A stretch of DNA of 64,000 nt from Annona cherimola (lineage: Eukaryota; Streptophyta; Magnoliopsida; Magnoliales; Annonaceae). Of this stretch, positions 34,720 through 45,077 are shown one piece after another (position 1 is the stretch's first letter; each line of letters begins with the position of its first letter). The notes under the pieces are model-generated. The model did not search any database, was not told the DNA's origin, and saw nothing but the letters and a program-made list of their open reading frames with translations. A program made the translations under genes and the position numbers. The DNA lies in assembly GCA_030490835.1 (NCBI GenBank), contig CM059975.1, positions 35,806,133-35,870,132 on the forward strand. The letters run 5' to 3'.

Positions 34720-35039
34720 ATAAGTGGTAAAGTTGTAAAAGATTTTTGGATTGATTATTTTAGATTATAATCTAATTTGTAAGTTTAATATCATAATTCT
34801 GAGCTAAGAAATATAATGCTACATTTCTTGCTCTATGTTTTTCTATTTTTTATAAATAGATTTGATCACGAGTCAAGACTCGGAGCCCATGCTCGCGATG
34901 GTAATGCAAATAGAATAAGAGGCGACGAGAAGATGTTAATTACAAGATGAAAAGATAAGATGTTGGTTCTGTGGGCAAGAGGACTTAGTGCAACTTGAGC
35001 AACCTGCCCCTTCGCCAGAAGTAGAACATGGTGAAAATC

Positions 35040-35707
35040 TAATGTTCTTGGCTCAAAATATAACGTTTCCCATAAGGAATCCTCCCACAATACTTAATAG
35101 ATTATAAGAAAGGCGAATAGCAGAATTTTGGGAAGGAATTCTCACTTCTGAGGATCCTGAGCAGGAGTCTAGATATAAATTAGAGCACGGCCTCCACAGG
35201 TTTAGAGACGGAGCAACAGTTGCAAAAATTGCGTATAACGAAGGAAGATTAGCACAATAGATAGTAGAAAGGCAAGCGAGAGTTGAAGAAGTAGAACTAT
35301 TGGATCGTGATGGGAAGACAGCAATCCTCATTTTGGTTAATAAACTGGTTAAAGAGGAGGATGGTAATGAAAATGTCATTGTGAATGAACAAGAACCAAA
35401 TGATTCAATAGGGCCTGAGGACAAAGATGATCCAATAGAGTCAGAGGATGAAGATGACCTAATAGAACTCAAGGACTAAGATGACCTCCCAGAGCCTAAA
35501 GAAGAGGACCTTGAAGATCCTCAAGAGGAAGAACTCGAATAGCCAAAGGATGAGGCATTCGAGGAACTCAATGAGGAGGGTAAAGGGTTTGATGAGGAGC
35601 CGAAACTTGAAGAAAAGGGAGATTTTAAAGATGATATTGAGGAGGAGACGGAAGTGATTGATATAGGAGAAGATGTCCCACTTGCTAGTAATTCAGAAAG
35701 ACCTTAG
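35040..35707 (+). pseudogene. Acidic (Glu/Asp-rich) ORF of the gypsy remnant
   Basis: A plus-strand frame, broken by four in-frame stops (near 35103, 35258, 35477 and 35540), encodes about 220 residues. The first part contains EFWEGILTSEDPEQESRYKL; the C-terminal half is dominated by Glu and Asp with EDKDDPIESEDEDDLIEL-type repeats. Its place after the PBS corresponds to gag, but no zinc knuckle is present. The minus-strand Ser-rich ORF over it is a shadow. Confidence 0.45.
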
Positions 35708-35879
35708 CACTAGCTAAAGAAAGAGGGGCTCCGGGACAAAACGACTTATACAATTCTTTTTAGTGCAATAATAGATGCTTTAGAAATATTATCGTACATT
35801 TTTTGGAAAAATGTAAATGTTTACAAAAGTGGAATGTGACACATTTTTTGAATATTGTTTAACTTGCCAAAAATGAATA

Positions 35880-36445
35880 TATCTCAAAATGTTTAACTTG
35901 CCAAAAGTTAAAACAGGCTATCAGAAAATGGCCGAAAAATTGCAATCCTTAGAAGTGCCTAAGTGGAAATGGGATGATATTATCATGGACTTTACAGAAA
36001 GATTGTCAAGGACTCAAGGTGAACATAATTCTATATGAGTGATTGTTGATCGATTATCAAAAGTGACACATTTTCTCCCAATTAAGTTAAGTTTTATGGC
36101 TCAAAGATTAGCTTGAATTTATTATAAAGAAATTGTGGGATTGCATGAGGTACCTAAGACTATCGTGTCAGACTAACATTCTACATTTGCTTCTAAATTT
36201 TTAAAAAAATTTATACCAAATGATGGGTACATAATTGAGGTTTAGCACTGCATTTCAGTCACAAACAGATGGGCAGACAGAAAGAGTCAATCTGATTTTG
36301 GGAGATATATTGAGAATGTGTACACTAGAATTTTGAGAAGCATGAGATGAGTATTTATCTATTGAAGAGTTTGCATATAATAACAGTTATCAAGCGAGTA
36401 TTCAAATGGCTCTATTTGAAGAACCTATGGAAGAAGGTGTAGAAT
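35880..36445 (+). pseudogene. Gypsy integrase fragment, broken, plus strand
   Basis: Plus-strand KWKWDDIIMDF starts the integrase core. It continues with VIVDRLSKVTHFLPIK, then IVSD followed by a stop, then (after a frameshift) QSQTDGQTERVN with the catalytic Glu region, and FAYNNSYQASIQMALFE. Two catalytic Asp positions and the Glu are recognisable. It ends exactly where the 130 bp direct repeat (36446) begins. Protease, RT and RNase H between the acidic ORF and integrase are missing. Confidence 0.82.
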
Positions 36446-36573
36446 ATCTCCTAAATCCATTTGCCCCCATTTTGGAGATGGTTAAATTCCTATTAGCATA
36501 ATAAAAGGCTAGAAGAGCCCAGCCCCTTTCATTCCTGGTGGGTCAAATAGACAGTAGATACAAACAAATTGTT
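36446..36573. repeat. About 130 bp direct repeat, right copy
   Basis: Near-identical to 34034-34165 and flanking the gypsy remnant on its right. It is far too long for an LTR-element target duplication (normally 5 bp), so it reflects a duplication or repair event. Confidence 0.92.
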
Positions 36574-37249
36574 CATTCCGGATTTGTAGTTTTCCATGCA
36601 AACAACCCGCTATTTTTCCTGCCACGCCTAAGACCAAGTTTATTTTCTTACTGAACGTGATGCACTTGTAATATGAAGAGATAGTGATTCGCATTAAAAA
36701 ATAATAATAAAGATAAAATAGATATAATATGTATATAAAAAGATATAAAAAATGAGTAGAGATAATTAAAAAAACATATCTAAGTCAATATTGTGATAAC
36801 CGAACTGGTGATTGAACCGGTAAAAGTACTAATCTAGTTCGACCAGTTGCGCAAACCGGTTTAGACTGGTGACATCAGCATGACATATTATGATGTCATA
36901 AATATTTAATTATTTTTAATTCATTATACGGTCATAAATTTGAAGTCTATATATTAGATTTTAAGCATCACAACAAAACATGTAAGAAAAAAGGAATAGC
37001 AAATTTTTAAAAATTTTAAGCATGAATATCAGAAAAAATTAATTACATTAACTAACCTAAAATGTGTGATAAGTCTTTAGCATTGATCTTGACTTTTGAA
37101 TCGTCACTTTTATGAATTGTACTTCTGTAAACATATCTAACACAATAAGAAATAAAAATTAATAATTGTTGAAGGATTGAACAATTAACTAATTCATAAT
37201 AATATAGGAATTAAAAAGAACTCATATGTACCATGAAAATTTTGCTGTT
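36574..37249. other. AT-rich DNA with MITE piece at about 36795-36990
   Basis: GAACTGGTGATTGAACCGG near 36803 followed by a GACCAGTTGC..AAACCGG block resembles the sequence at 11143. No coding sequence is recognised; a 61-codon minus frame over 36509-36694 has no clear splice context. Confidence 0.4.
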
Positions 37250-37335
37250 GTGGTAAACCTGTTGGCATTGAAGGGAGAGGTCGTAGGTTCAAACCCCCTC
37301 CTTAGGGAAGGGTAAATTTTACAATAGCCCTCTGA
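37250..37335 (+). mobile_element. tRNA-derived SINE fragment
   Basis: GTGGTAAACCTGTTGG resembles an RNA polymerase III A box, and GGTTCAAACCC at 37286-37296 is a perfect B box. Spacing is about 35 bases, as in tRNA-derived SINEs. There is no cloverleaf, so it is not a tRNA gene. Confidence 0.6.
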
Positions 37336-37737
37336 ATTGTGAGGGTTTTTACATTTTTTCTCAGTGTCACGTTTCATACAAATTTCTCCTAAGGTTGAAG
37401 GAAAAAAATTATTTGTATGTTGTAAAGGTTATGAATGTATTTGTAAAATCAATTATCACATTGTATAAAAATTTGAATAAAAAACTCATATGTTCAACAA
37501 AAATGAAAATTTAAAAGTCTATAAATACCTTATTCTTATCAAATATATAATTTTTTTGATGGGAATCAAATATATCATTTTAAAAGTGTACAAACACATC
37601 TTCTCATAAAAGGGAAAGAAGATAGCAAATGAAAATCCAATAGCAATTAGCAAATGAAAGAAAATTAAAAAATTGCTCAAGTTTGATTTATTCGACATAT
37701 ATGCATCTTAAGAAAATCTTGTTCTTTATAATCTAAT
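37336..37737. other. Unassigned AT-rich DNA
   Basis: No gene recognised. It contains MITE-like short segments (ACAATAGCCCTCTGAATTGT) of unclear affiliation. Confidence 0.35.
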
Positions 37738-38075
37738 GTTTACCATCCAAAATTGTGTAAATAATGAATCTGCCGCGGAAATGTCAAATGCACATATTCC
37801 GTGGTTTTGTGTTCCAGTAATAAGAAGCATTTGAATCTTGACGTTGGGCGGTGCAACTCGGGTTTTGATTAGTTTATTTAGTTGTTCTGTAGTATAAGTG
37901 TATAACAAGAGCCTATGAACGTGTAAAAATGATGGTGTTCCACCAACTATTAAATTTATTGCCACTCCCAACAAATCCTTGCATGACAGGAATGTGTCAG
38001 CACTCAGCACGGCACCCACAGAGGAGAGGAGGAGAGACGGTGCCACGGTCCGTGAAAAAAAAAACCATAGCGTAA
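37738..38075 (-). pseudogene. Possible exon of an unidentified gene, interrupted upstream by a MITE
   Basis: The minus strand is open from about 38070 to a plausible splice donor at 37737 (TTTTGGATG|GTAAAC). It encodes about 110 residues with SCKDLLGVAINLIVGGTPSF and APPNVKIQMLLITGTQNHGI. There is no ATG at the left of the frame, so it would be an internal or truncated exon. The MITE at 38076-38358 cuts the open frame on its upstream side. I do not recognise the family. It may belong to the same gene as the exons at 32.3-33.8 kb, but phase cannot be tested. Confidence 0.35.
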
Positions 38076-38358
38076 AGGGCTTGGCGGAGAATTAATAAAA
38101 TTTTTGATAAAAAATTTCGAAAAGTAAAATTTGTTAAATGATGTGATATAATAAAAGTAATAATAAGTAGTAAAGATGATAAAAATAAAATAAATAGATT
38201 AGTTGTGTGGATGGTTATATAGAAATGATTGAAAAGTAGGATGATGTTATAGAAAAATGTGAAAAAATAATTAAAAAATATGATAGTTGTAGATAGTGAA
38301 AAATTTTAGATTAAAAAATTTTAATTTAACATTTTTTAACCATTGACAAACATACACC
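38076..38358. mobile_element. Tourist-like MITE, copy 4
   Basis: The interior matches copies 1 and 2 (AAATGATGTGATATAATAAAAG, AGAAATGATTGAAAAGTAGGATG, AGAAAAATGTGAAAAAATAATT). The right end TGACAAACATACACC is a mutated family terminus; the left end is diverged (AGGGCTTGGCGG). Target duplication not clear. Confidence 0.75.
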
Positions 38359-38359
38359 A

Positions 38360-38715
38360 ACAGAGCTGTTAACTAGGACTTGGGAGACGGCAACCAAACC
38401 CGAACCAGGACGGGTTGTGCGCTTGCTACTGCCGTCAGGATGCCGGCACCGAGTCGAGCTCGCCAACGCCGGAGGACTCTACTGCTAGTCAAAAAACGGA
38501 GGACTGAAGGATCTCACTGTGCTGAAGGATCTCGTTGCTACTGGTCGACTATCCACCTGGCTGAGCAGCTGCTGCTGCTACCGGGAAGCAGAAAGTCTAG
38601 TGTGGGGCGGGAGCAGGGTGAATTTGGGGGTAAAACGAAAAACGAAGAACGAAAATCTTGTTACGTTAGGCGCTGGTTCAATGCACCGGCTTCACTGCTT
38701 TCCGGTATATATACC
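38360..38715. other. GC-rich island, possible 5' part of a gene
   Basis: About 330 bp of markedly higher GC with many CpG, open on the plus strand (38380-38760) and partly on the minus strand, ending in a poly-A-like run. It contains a short tandem GAAGGATCTC duplication around 38507-38533. No domain recognised. With the open frame at 37738-38075 on the other side of the MITE it may represent one former gene end. Confidence 0.35.
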
Positions 38716-38739
38716 TTCTTTTTTAAAAAAAAAAAAAAA

Positions 38740-39825
38740 ATTATAAATTTATTAATTTAAGTATATTTAACATATGTATAAATTTTACTATCTTTGAAGA
38801 TTTTTAGATATTTGTCTTGGATTTTTTAAATCAATGGCATTTTTAGTGCCTCTGATTTTTAAAAATTCAAAAGTATTTAATCCTAACAAGTCCATTTCGT
38901 TAAAGACCGTTAGATAAGTTAACATTAGTCCATATAAACCAAGTCATATTTTCATAAATACCTAAAATGCCCTTAATGTAAAATAATAAAAGGTTAAATG
39001 AAATGGAAGGGGAATGAAATTATAGATGTCTGGACTTTAGCTGTTGTCAATTACAATAGCGATGAGTCATGTCATTCAAATCTTTCAACTCAACTTTAAA
39101 TTTAATGGATATATTGGTAATTTTATATAGAAGCTAACGGCATTTGTTAATACTGGTAACGCAATTGGCACTTTTAGGATTAGATAAAAACATTATAGGT
39201 ATAACTAGAATTTCTTAAACATGGTGAAAAGTGTGGGATTAAAGTGAAAGATAGCAGATATATTCAAGAAAAGTCCTTCTAACCACTTAATAATCTACTT
39301 TTTTCTAATTATTATTTATATTTTCAATTATTATTTCACTTGTTTTAATACAAGTACGGACTCTATTTTATTTTTGTTGCTTTTACTCCTATAGTACCAC
39401 GTCAATATCTCACCTTTCAAAATTTATTTCTACAAAATTCCTTTATTCCCTTCGTTGTCATGTATACCTAATCTCCACTTTTAATTTCTAGAAAATCAAT
39501 TTTTCTTAGAAACTCTTAATTTCTAGATTCATTTAATTAAGTGAAAATTTATAGATCACCAAAATCCAGCTAGCACGGTAATCTTACAAAGTTGCTTAAA
39601 CTATTAGAAGATAAACATTGCTTCTCTTATGTCTAGCATGTTAACGTGTGTAGCATGCTACACAATAGACACAACAATCCATGCACGATAATGTCAATAC
39701 TATTTTAATTTTATTCGTAAAATTTAACTATTAGAACAAAATAAAATAATGATGATGACCATGATTAAACAAATGACACTAGAATGTTGCAGGCAATAAT
39801 GAAATAAAAATGAGGAATATCCTGT
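38740..39825. other. Intergenic DNA with a possible foldback at about 38850-39240
   Basis: GGCATTTTTAGTGCC..TTTAATCCTAAC near 38836-38888 and GGCACTTTTAGGATTAGATAAA near 39170 are weakly inverted relatives, suggesting an old foldback element. Otherwise AT-rich with no gene. Confidence 0.35.
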
Positions 39826-40135
39826 TAGTTCGGGCTATGCAAATGATCTACTTAACCCACCTAAAAAACTCATTTACAATAACTTTTTTTTATTTTTTCT
39901 TCGTATATATTTTTTTATCTAAATAAATTTAATATGCAAACCAAATTTTATCATTTTCGGATATGTTTATATAAAAATATATAAACATATCCGAAAATGG
40001 TAAAATTTAGTTTGTATGTTAAATGCACTTCAATAAATAAGTATATGAAGAAAAAACAAAAAAATGTTTTAAATGAGTTTTTTGAGGCAAATTAATATTT
40101 GCTTAGCCTAAGTTAATAGGATCACTCCTCAAAAA
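39826..40135. mobile_element. Foldback MITE with near-perfect central hairpin
   Basis: Outer arms GAGGAATATCCTGTTAG and (right side) ATAGGATCACTCCTC pair. The centre is a perfect 22 bp inverted repeat (39952-39973 and 39978-39999, starting CATTTTCGGATATG) with a 4-base A loop. Nearly the whole element folds on itself. It belongs to the family at 10607, 27863 and 31074. Confidence 0.85.
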
Positions 40136-40299
40136 AAATATAAAATTAGGAGAATAAATGAACATAAAGCGTTTATCATGCGCAACAGCCCATATATTTG
40201 TTGGAAAATGTTGACTATGTCTGTACTCTTGATTATCCATGTTATTATTATACTTTAGTACATGTCGCCCCCATTTTGCAGCTGTCTGGTTTTTATATG
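40136..40299. other. Short unassigned gap
   Basis: Nothing recognised. Confidence 0.3.
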
Positions 40300-42135
40300 T
40301 ATAGATATATATGAGTTTAGATTATGTACATTTATGTATCACAAGTTATTGTATACTTGGTTCAAAATGGGCTCCACATGATGACCTAATTATAATATAC
40401 TTGGCCATATGTATTTAGAATTGTTTATTTTATTATCATACCAATTTTTATCCAAATTAAATATGAATATGAGTCTCATCTAAAAATAATATAAAATCAA
40501 CATAATAAAATAGTTTATTATAAATAATAATTTTAAAGTTACTTTTTCAAAATATAAACTATTTAAGGAAAACTTTATACATGGATAAGTAATGACATAC
40601 AATATTAATATATTCAAGTGAATATAGGGCCTATCTTGAGCCACATGTACCGTAAAATCATATCTTTAGATAGAGAAAGAGAGAGTTTCGATCGTATACA
40701 TTTACATGTACAATAACTTACGATATATTTGGCTCAAAATGAGTTCCACATGTTCATAAAATTATAATCTATTGTACCCGTTATGTTTAAAATCGTTTAT
40801 TTTATTAGCATACCAATGTTCTTCTAAATTAGATGTGCATGTGGCTCTAGTCTAAAAATGGTATAAAATTAATGTAATTAAATAGTTTGATATAAATAAT
40901 TATTTTTAAATTATTTTTCAACATGTAAACTATCTAATACATAATTTATACATGAATAAATGATAAATAAAATATCAATACATATAAGTACAACCCATTT
41001 CGAACCAAATGTATCATAACTTATGGTACATGTAAATATACAAGATAAGGTCGCATATATACATATATAAGAGTCATTTAAGTATAGTTGTATGCACTAT
41101 AATTAAGGGGTATTCCATCATAAAATAGGCCCCACAAATATTAAAATGCTATTATACTTTATATAATCATTTCTACATATAAAATCATACTTTAAATAGT
41201 TTAAATATTGAAAATATAATTTTAAAATTAATATTTACGCTAAACTTTTTATTGCATTATTTTTTGTCATTTTAAGATACGAACCATGTATATGTTTGAT
41301 TTGGATGAAAATTAATATGTTATTATAATAAATAATTTTGAATATAATAGATGAAGTAGATGTCAATTTCATAATTGAGTGTACCCCATTTTGCAGTAGA
41401 CTGCACTATAATTATGGTGTAATCTAGATATACTTGATATTTTTCTTTGTACATGGAATATAATATAGTGTACTTAACTATACCATAACTTATGATACAA
41501 TTAGCTTAAAACAAGCCCCACATGATCATAAAATGATAATTCACTCCATCCATTATGTTTCAAATTGTTTAGTTTATCAATATATTAATTTTCATCCAAA
41601 TTAGATATGTGTATGGGATCCATCTGAAAATGGTACATAATCAACCTCATAAAATTGTTTGATATAAATAATTTATACATACATAAATTATTATATAAAG
41701 TATTAATATATTTAAATAAATGTAGGGCTCATTTAAGCTAAATGTACTGTAACTTATAATCGTATAAATATACATAATCATATTTATATATGTGAAACAT
41801 AATCATGTATATTTACATGTATCATAAGTTATAGTACATTTGATCCAAAACCTTACATTCACTTAAAATATATTAATACTTTAATAATTATTTATTCATA
41901 TAGAAATTATATCTTAGATAATTTACATGTCAAAAAATAATTTTAAAATTATTATTTACATTAAACTATTTTTTTTTAAGATGAGGCCTATACACATATT
42001 CAACTTGGATGAAAATTAGTATGTTAATAAAATAAATAATTCTAAATACAATGTGGAGTATATTATGATTTTATGATCATGTAGGGCACATTTTGAGCCA
42101 AAATGTACTAGTAATGTAAATAATCAAAACTATAT
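40300..42135. repeat. Second cluster of TACATTTGGCTCAAAATG-family MITEs
   Basis: At least four units share blocks with the 28.9-31.0 kb cluster, for example TATTTTATTA.CATACCAATTTTTATCCAAATTA, ATGTACATTTATGTATCACAAGTTA and GGGCTCCACATGAT. Units lie head to tail or nested with ends in both orientations. Non-coding. Confidence 0.7.
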
Positions 42136-42854
42136 ATATAAAGAGGCCGAATCCCCTGTTGAAAGGTGAGTTCATTTTTTTAAATGATGGGTTCAATCTT
42201 TAACCTAATTGCATGTACAAATACCTGCCATCTGTCCATTCTATAATCTGTACTGCAAGTGTAAAATTTAGTAAGTTCTCATTACCAATCTTATACCTCT
42301 TTAAAGTTTTAACAATTTGCTGGAAGTTCATTAATGAAGAAAAAATAATGAAGTGCCTCTTTATATATGTACAGGATTTAATCAGGTGCATTCCACCTGC
42401 ACTGTAGTTGCTATGCAGATGCCCCATCCAACCATTCATTTGGGCAAAGATGATCTTAGCCACTGATTCTCTGATGGGCGTTGAGTGCTACACGCAGTAT
42501 AAGCACTTAAAATTTTTAGGGGATAGACATTTCAAAACCCACGAGCCATGATGAAGAAATCCCAAAAACGCTGCCCTTATGATGAAGAAGAAATGGCTCA
42601 AAGCTAGACACATTAAACATTGGTTCCATCTAAATTCTTCGCTCGCATATCTAGATTTGGCATCCAAATTCTCCAGACTTCAATTTTAAAGTTATATTTT
42701 CAACATCCAAATCATCAAAAACAAGTTTTTAAATAAATGAATAATTATGTAAAATATTATTACATTCTAATATTGTAAGGCTCATTTTACAACCATTGTA
42801 CGTCAATCTGCACTGGATAGATTCTCTCTCTTTATCTCTCTATAAATATATAAC
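42136..42854. other. Mixed intergenic DNA with one further MITE fragment (about 42660-42830)
   Basis: 42660-42830 repeats the TTTTAAAGTTATATTTTCAACA..AAATGAATAATTATGTAAAATATTA block of the neighbouring cluster. 42150-42600 is not recognised; 42400-42520 is somewhat GC-richer without an ORF. Confidence 0.4.
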
Positions 42855-43890
42855 TCATGAATTTCATCCCTAATTCTATTTATATCCCTGAACCATCAAA
42901 AATTTTAATATATCCCAAAAATTCCATCACACCCGAGCCTTTACAAATTTGTTGAATTAGCTGTTAACCCTCCTTTAAAATATTGAATATATCTGAGCCC
43001 TAATTATGATTCTATGGCTAAAAATTTACATTTTAATACTTTATAGTTATAAGTTATATATTATTTGAATTTGAATTTTTAGCTTTAAGCAATTCAGCTC
43101 CCAGTTATATTAAAACTTGGATATATTCATCATTCCATAAAGAGATAAAGTATCCTTTTAACATGTACTTAATTGCTCAAGTATGAATGAAACTTTAAGC
43201 AAAATACATATTAGAGTGTTAATGGTCATGGTTAGCTTGTCACCCTGCTCGTCCAACCCATTTATAAATAGGTTTTGGTTGACATTTTTCAATAAATAAA
43301 TTATGATCCACCAATCCATTTAACTATTTAATTAAATAAACAGATTAAAAATGAAATTTTATAACTCATCAACCCGTTTAGTGACCCATTTAACCCATAT
43401 AACTCGTTCAATCCATTTAACTCGTTTAACTCATTAAAATTTTATATATATTAATGTAAACTCTTTAGTTATTTTTCATCTCTAAACCTTCCTTCCGTTA
43501 CTTAATTTTTATTTTCTATTCACTGCCCTAATTTCATTTTATTATTACTACCTTATTTATATTTTCTTTATGCCAAAAACATTCTCCATCTCTCACTGTG
43601 GAATCATTGTCTACTAAATTCTAAACTACCAGGTCTCTGCTATATAACTCGTTAACAACCCACCAATCCGTTTATTAAATAGATTGTAAATGGGTCAGAG
43701 TTGAAATTTTTAAATGGATTAATAAATAGAAAAGGATTGAAATTTTTTAAATGGGTTCGAATTAAGATTAAGCTCTAATCCATTCAACCCGATCCGTTAA
43801 CACCCCTAATACACATGCATATTTGAAAATTTTAAAAGTTGTCAGATATAAATAGAATTAGAAATAAAATACATTGGTATATGTGAAATT
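42855..43890. mobile_element. Foldback element containing a nested hAT-like MITE
   Basis: Left arm TTTCATCCCTAATTCTATTTATATC (about 42860-42885) pairs with right arm GATATAAATAGAATTAGAAATAAAA (about 43846-43870). A 597 bp hAT-like MITE sits between the arms. Without it the host foldback would be about 430 bp. Confidence 0.65.
43212..43808. mobile_element. hAT-like MITE with 8 bp target duplication
   Basis: Ends TAGAGTGTTAATGG and CCGTTAACACCCCTA are inverted repeats of the common plant GGGGTGTTAACGG terminus. Flanks ATACATAT (43204-43211) and ATACACAT (43809-43816) match at 7 of 8 positions, the size expected for hAT insertions. Interior AT-rich with TTTAACTCGTTTAACTC-type repeats; no ORF. 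Confidence 0.85.
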
Positions 43891-43969
43891 CATCGCACTC
43901 AATATGCTAAACTCCTTCACAAAATTCCTATTCTGCCACCTAAGATAGCGCATCATTACGTACACCATG

Positions 43970-44310
43970 ATGTATTTTAAACTAAAATACAACATTTATT
44001 TTATTTTACTTTTCTTCATAAATATATTTTCCTAATTGTATTTAATTATATAAAATTTTTCCATTTTACAACACTTCTACATATTTTTATTTTAAAAAAA
44101 CATCAATTTTCAACAGCATTTAAGTCATTTTTCATCCCTTAAAAATTTGATTTTTAAAAATAAGAAATAAATATGTAAAAATATTGCAAAATGGAAAAAC
44201 TTTGTTTATAGATTGAATACACTTGGTAGAACACGCTTATGAAGAAATATCCAAAAGTTCAACTAATTATAAAAATAAATTAATGTTATATTGTACCCTA
44301 AATACATATG
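43970..44310. mobile_element. Foldback element, related AT-rich family
   Basis: CTTTTCTTCATAAATATATTTTCC..TTCCATTTTACAACAC on the left pairs with GCAAAATGGAAAAACTTTG..TTATGAAGAAATAT on the right. Non-coding. The TTCTTCATAA..TTCCATTTT layout is like the foldback family at 31.1 and 39.8 kb, but termini differ. Confidence 0.55.
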
Positions 44311-45077
44311 ATGCATATAATCAAGCTCCAAGATGATCACAATCTCCCTAGATACGTGGCCCTGTTTTGCTTTTTCCTTGGAATAGAAAATTAGTACAAG
44401 GATAAGAACATCGTTTCCCACCTCTTCTAGAGCTAGGGCTTCTTGTCTGGGAGTCTTTATCTGTCAGTTATAGCGAAGTCCTGTGTACATGATTTTTAGG
44501 AGCTTAAGCAAAGCTTAGACGAGCCTCTTTCCACGAAAAATCTTCCTCTCCGCCCATCATCAACTAGCAAGTATATCCTGAAATTAATTAATACATTTGC
44601 GTAATATACTCGTATCATTCAATTTAATTTAAAAGGTAAATTTTTTAAACTCGTAAATTATTCAGATTTCGATTCTATTCAACCCTAATCAAACCCTATT
44701 TATAAATCCAGCTACGTTTGACTCTAATCTAGAAACATACACTTCTTTTCTCATACAATAACGTCCGATTTTCAGGGTCAAGAGCCAGACCCAAAGGGGA
44801 AAGCTCTCCCAACACCTATTTTTTCCTATTCACAATTCTTGGAACCCAAGACCGAGGGGACCGAGTTCCTTGCCACTCGAACCAACAGGTCTTGGTAGAA
44901 ACACCAACTTTGCAAATCTTAATTCTGGCCCCGAATTCAAGAGTATTCTGGTGCAAGTTCCTATTTTCTACATATATAGGAACAAGGATATAATCTACAA
45001 AATCAATCTACTTCCTATGAATAAGGATATAATCTACAAAATAAATCTCCTTCCTGAGCACCCCTAGCACATTGCTA
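44311..45077. other. 3' flank of GPI8
   Basis: No further exon is recognised. GGAACCCAAGACCGAGGGGA near 44850 and the two copies of ATAAGGATATAATCTACAAA (near 44990 and 45020) are minor repeats. The 3' UTR and poly(A) site of GPI8 must lie here but no single AATAAA could be chosen. Confidence 0.4.

Noticed and set aside
35053..35472. 139-codon Ser-rich minus-strand ORF
   Set aside because: Complement of the Glu/Asp-rich plus-strand frame; GAA/GAT codons read as TTC/ATC and Ser codons on the other strand. The plus frame fits the retroelement direction.
36509..36694. 61-codon minus-strand ORF
   Set aside because: It overlaps the 130 bp direct repeat and offers no convincing acceptor/donor pair or domain.
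37250..37335. tRNA gene
   Set aside because: A and B boxes are present but no acceptor stem or cloverleaf can be formed; it fits a SINE fragment better.
38380..38760. 126-codon plus-strand ORF starting at an ATG
   Set aside because: Arg/Lys-rich and ends in a poly-Lys run from an A tract; no domain and no splice evidence. Kept only as a GC-rich island.
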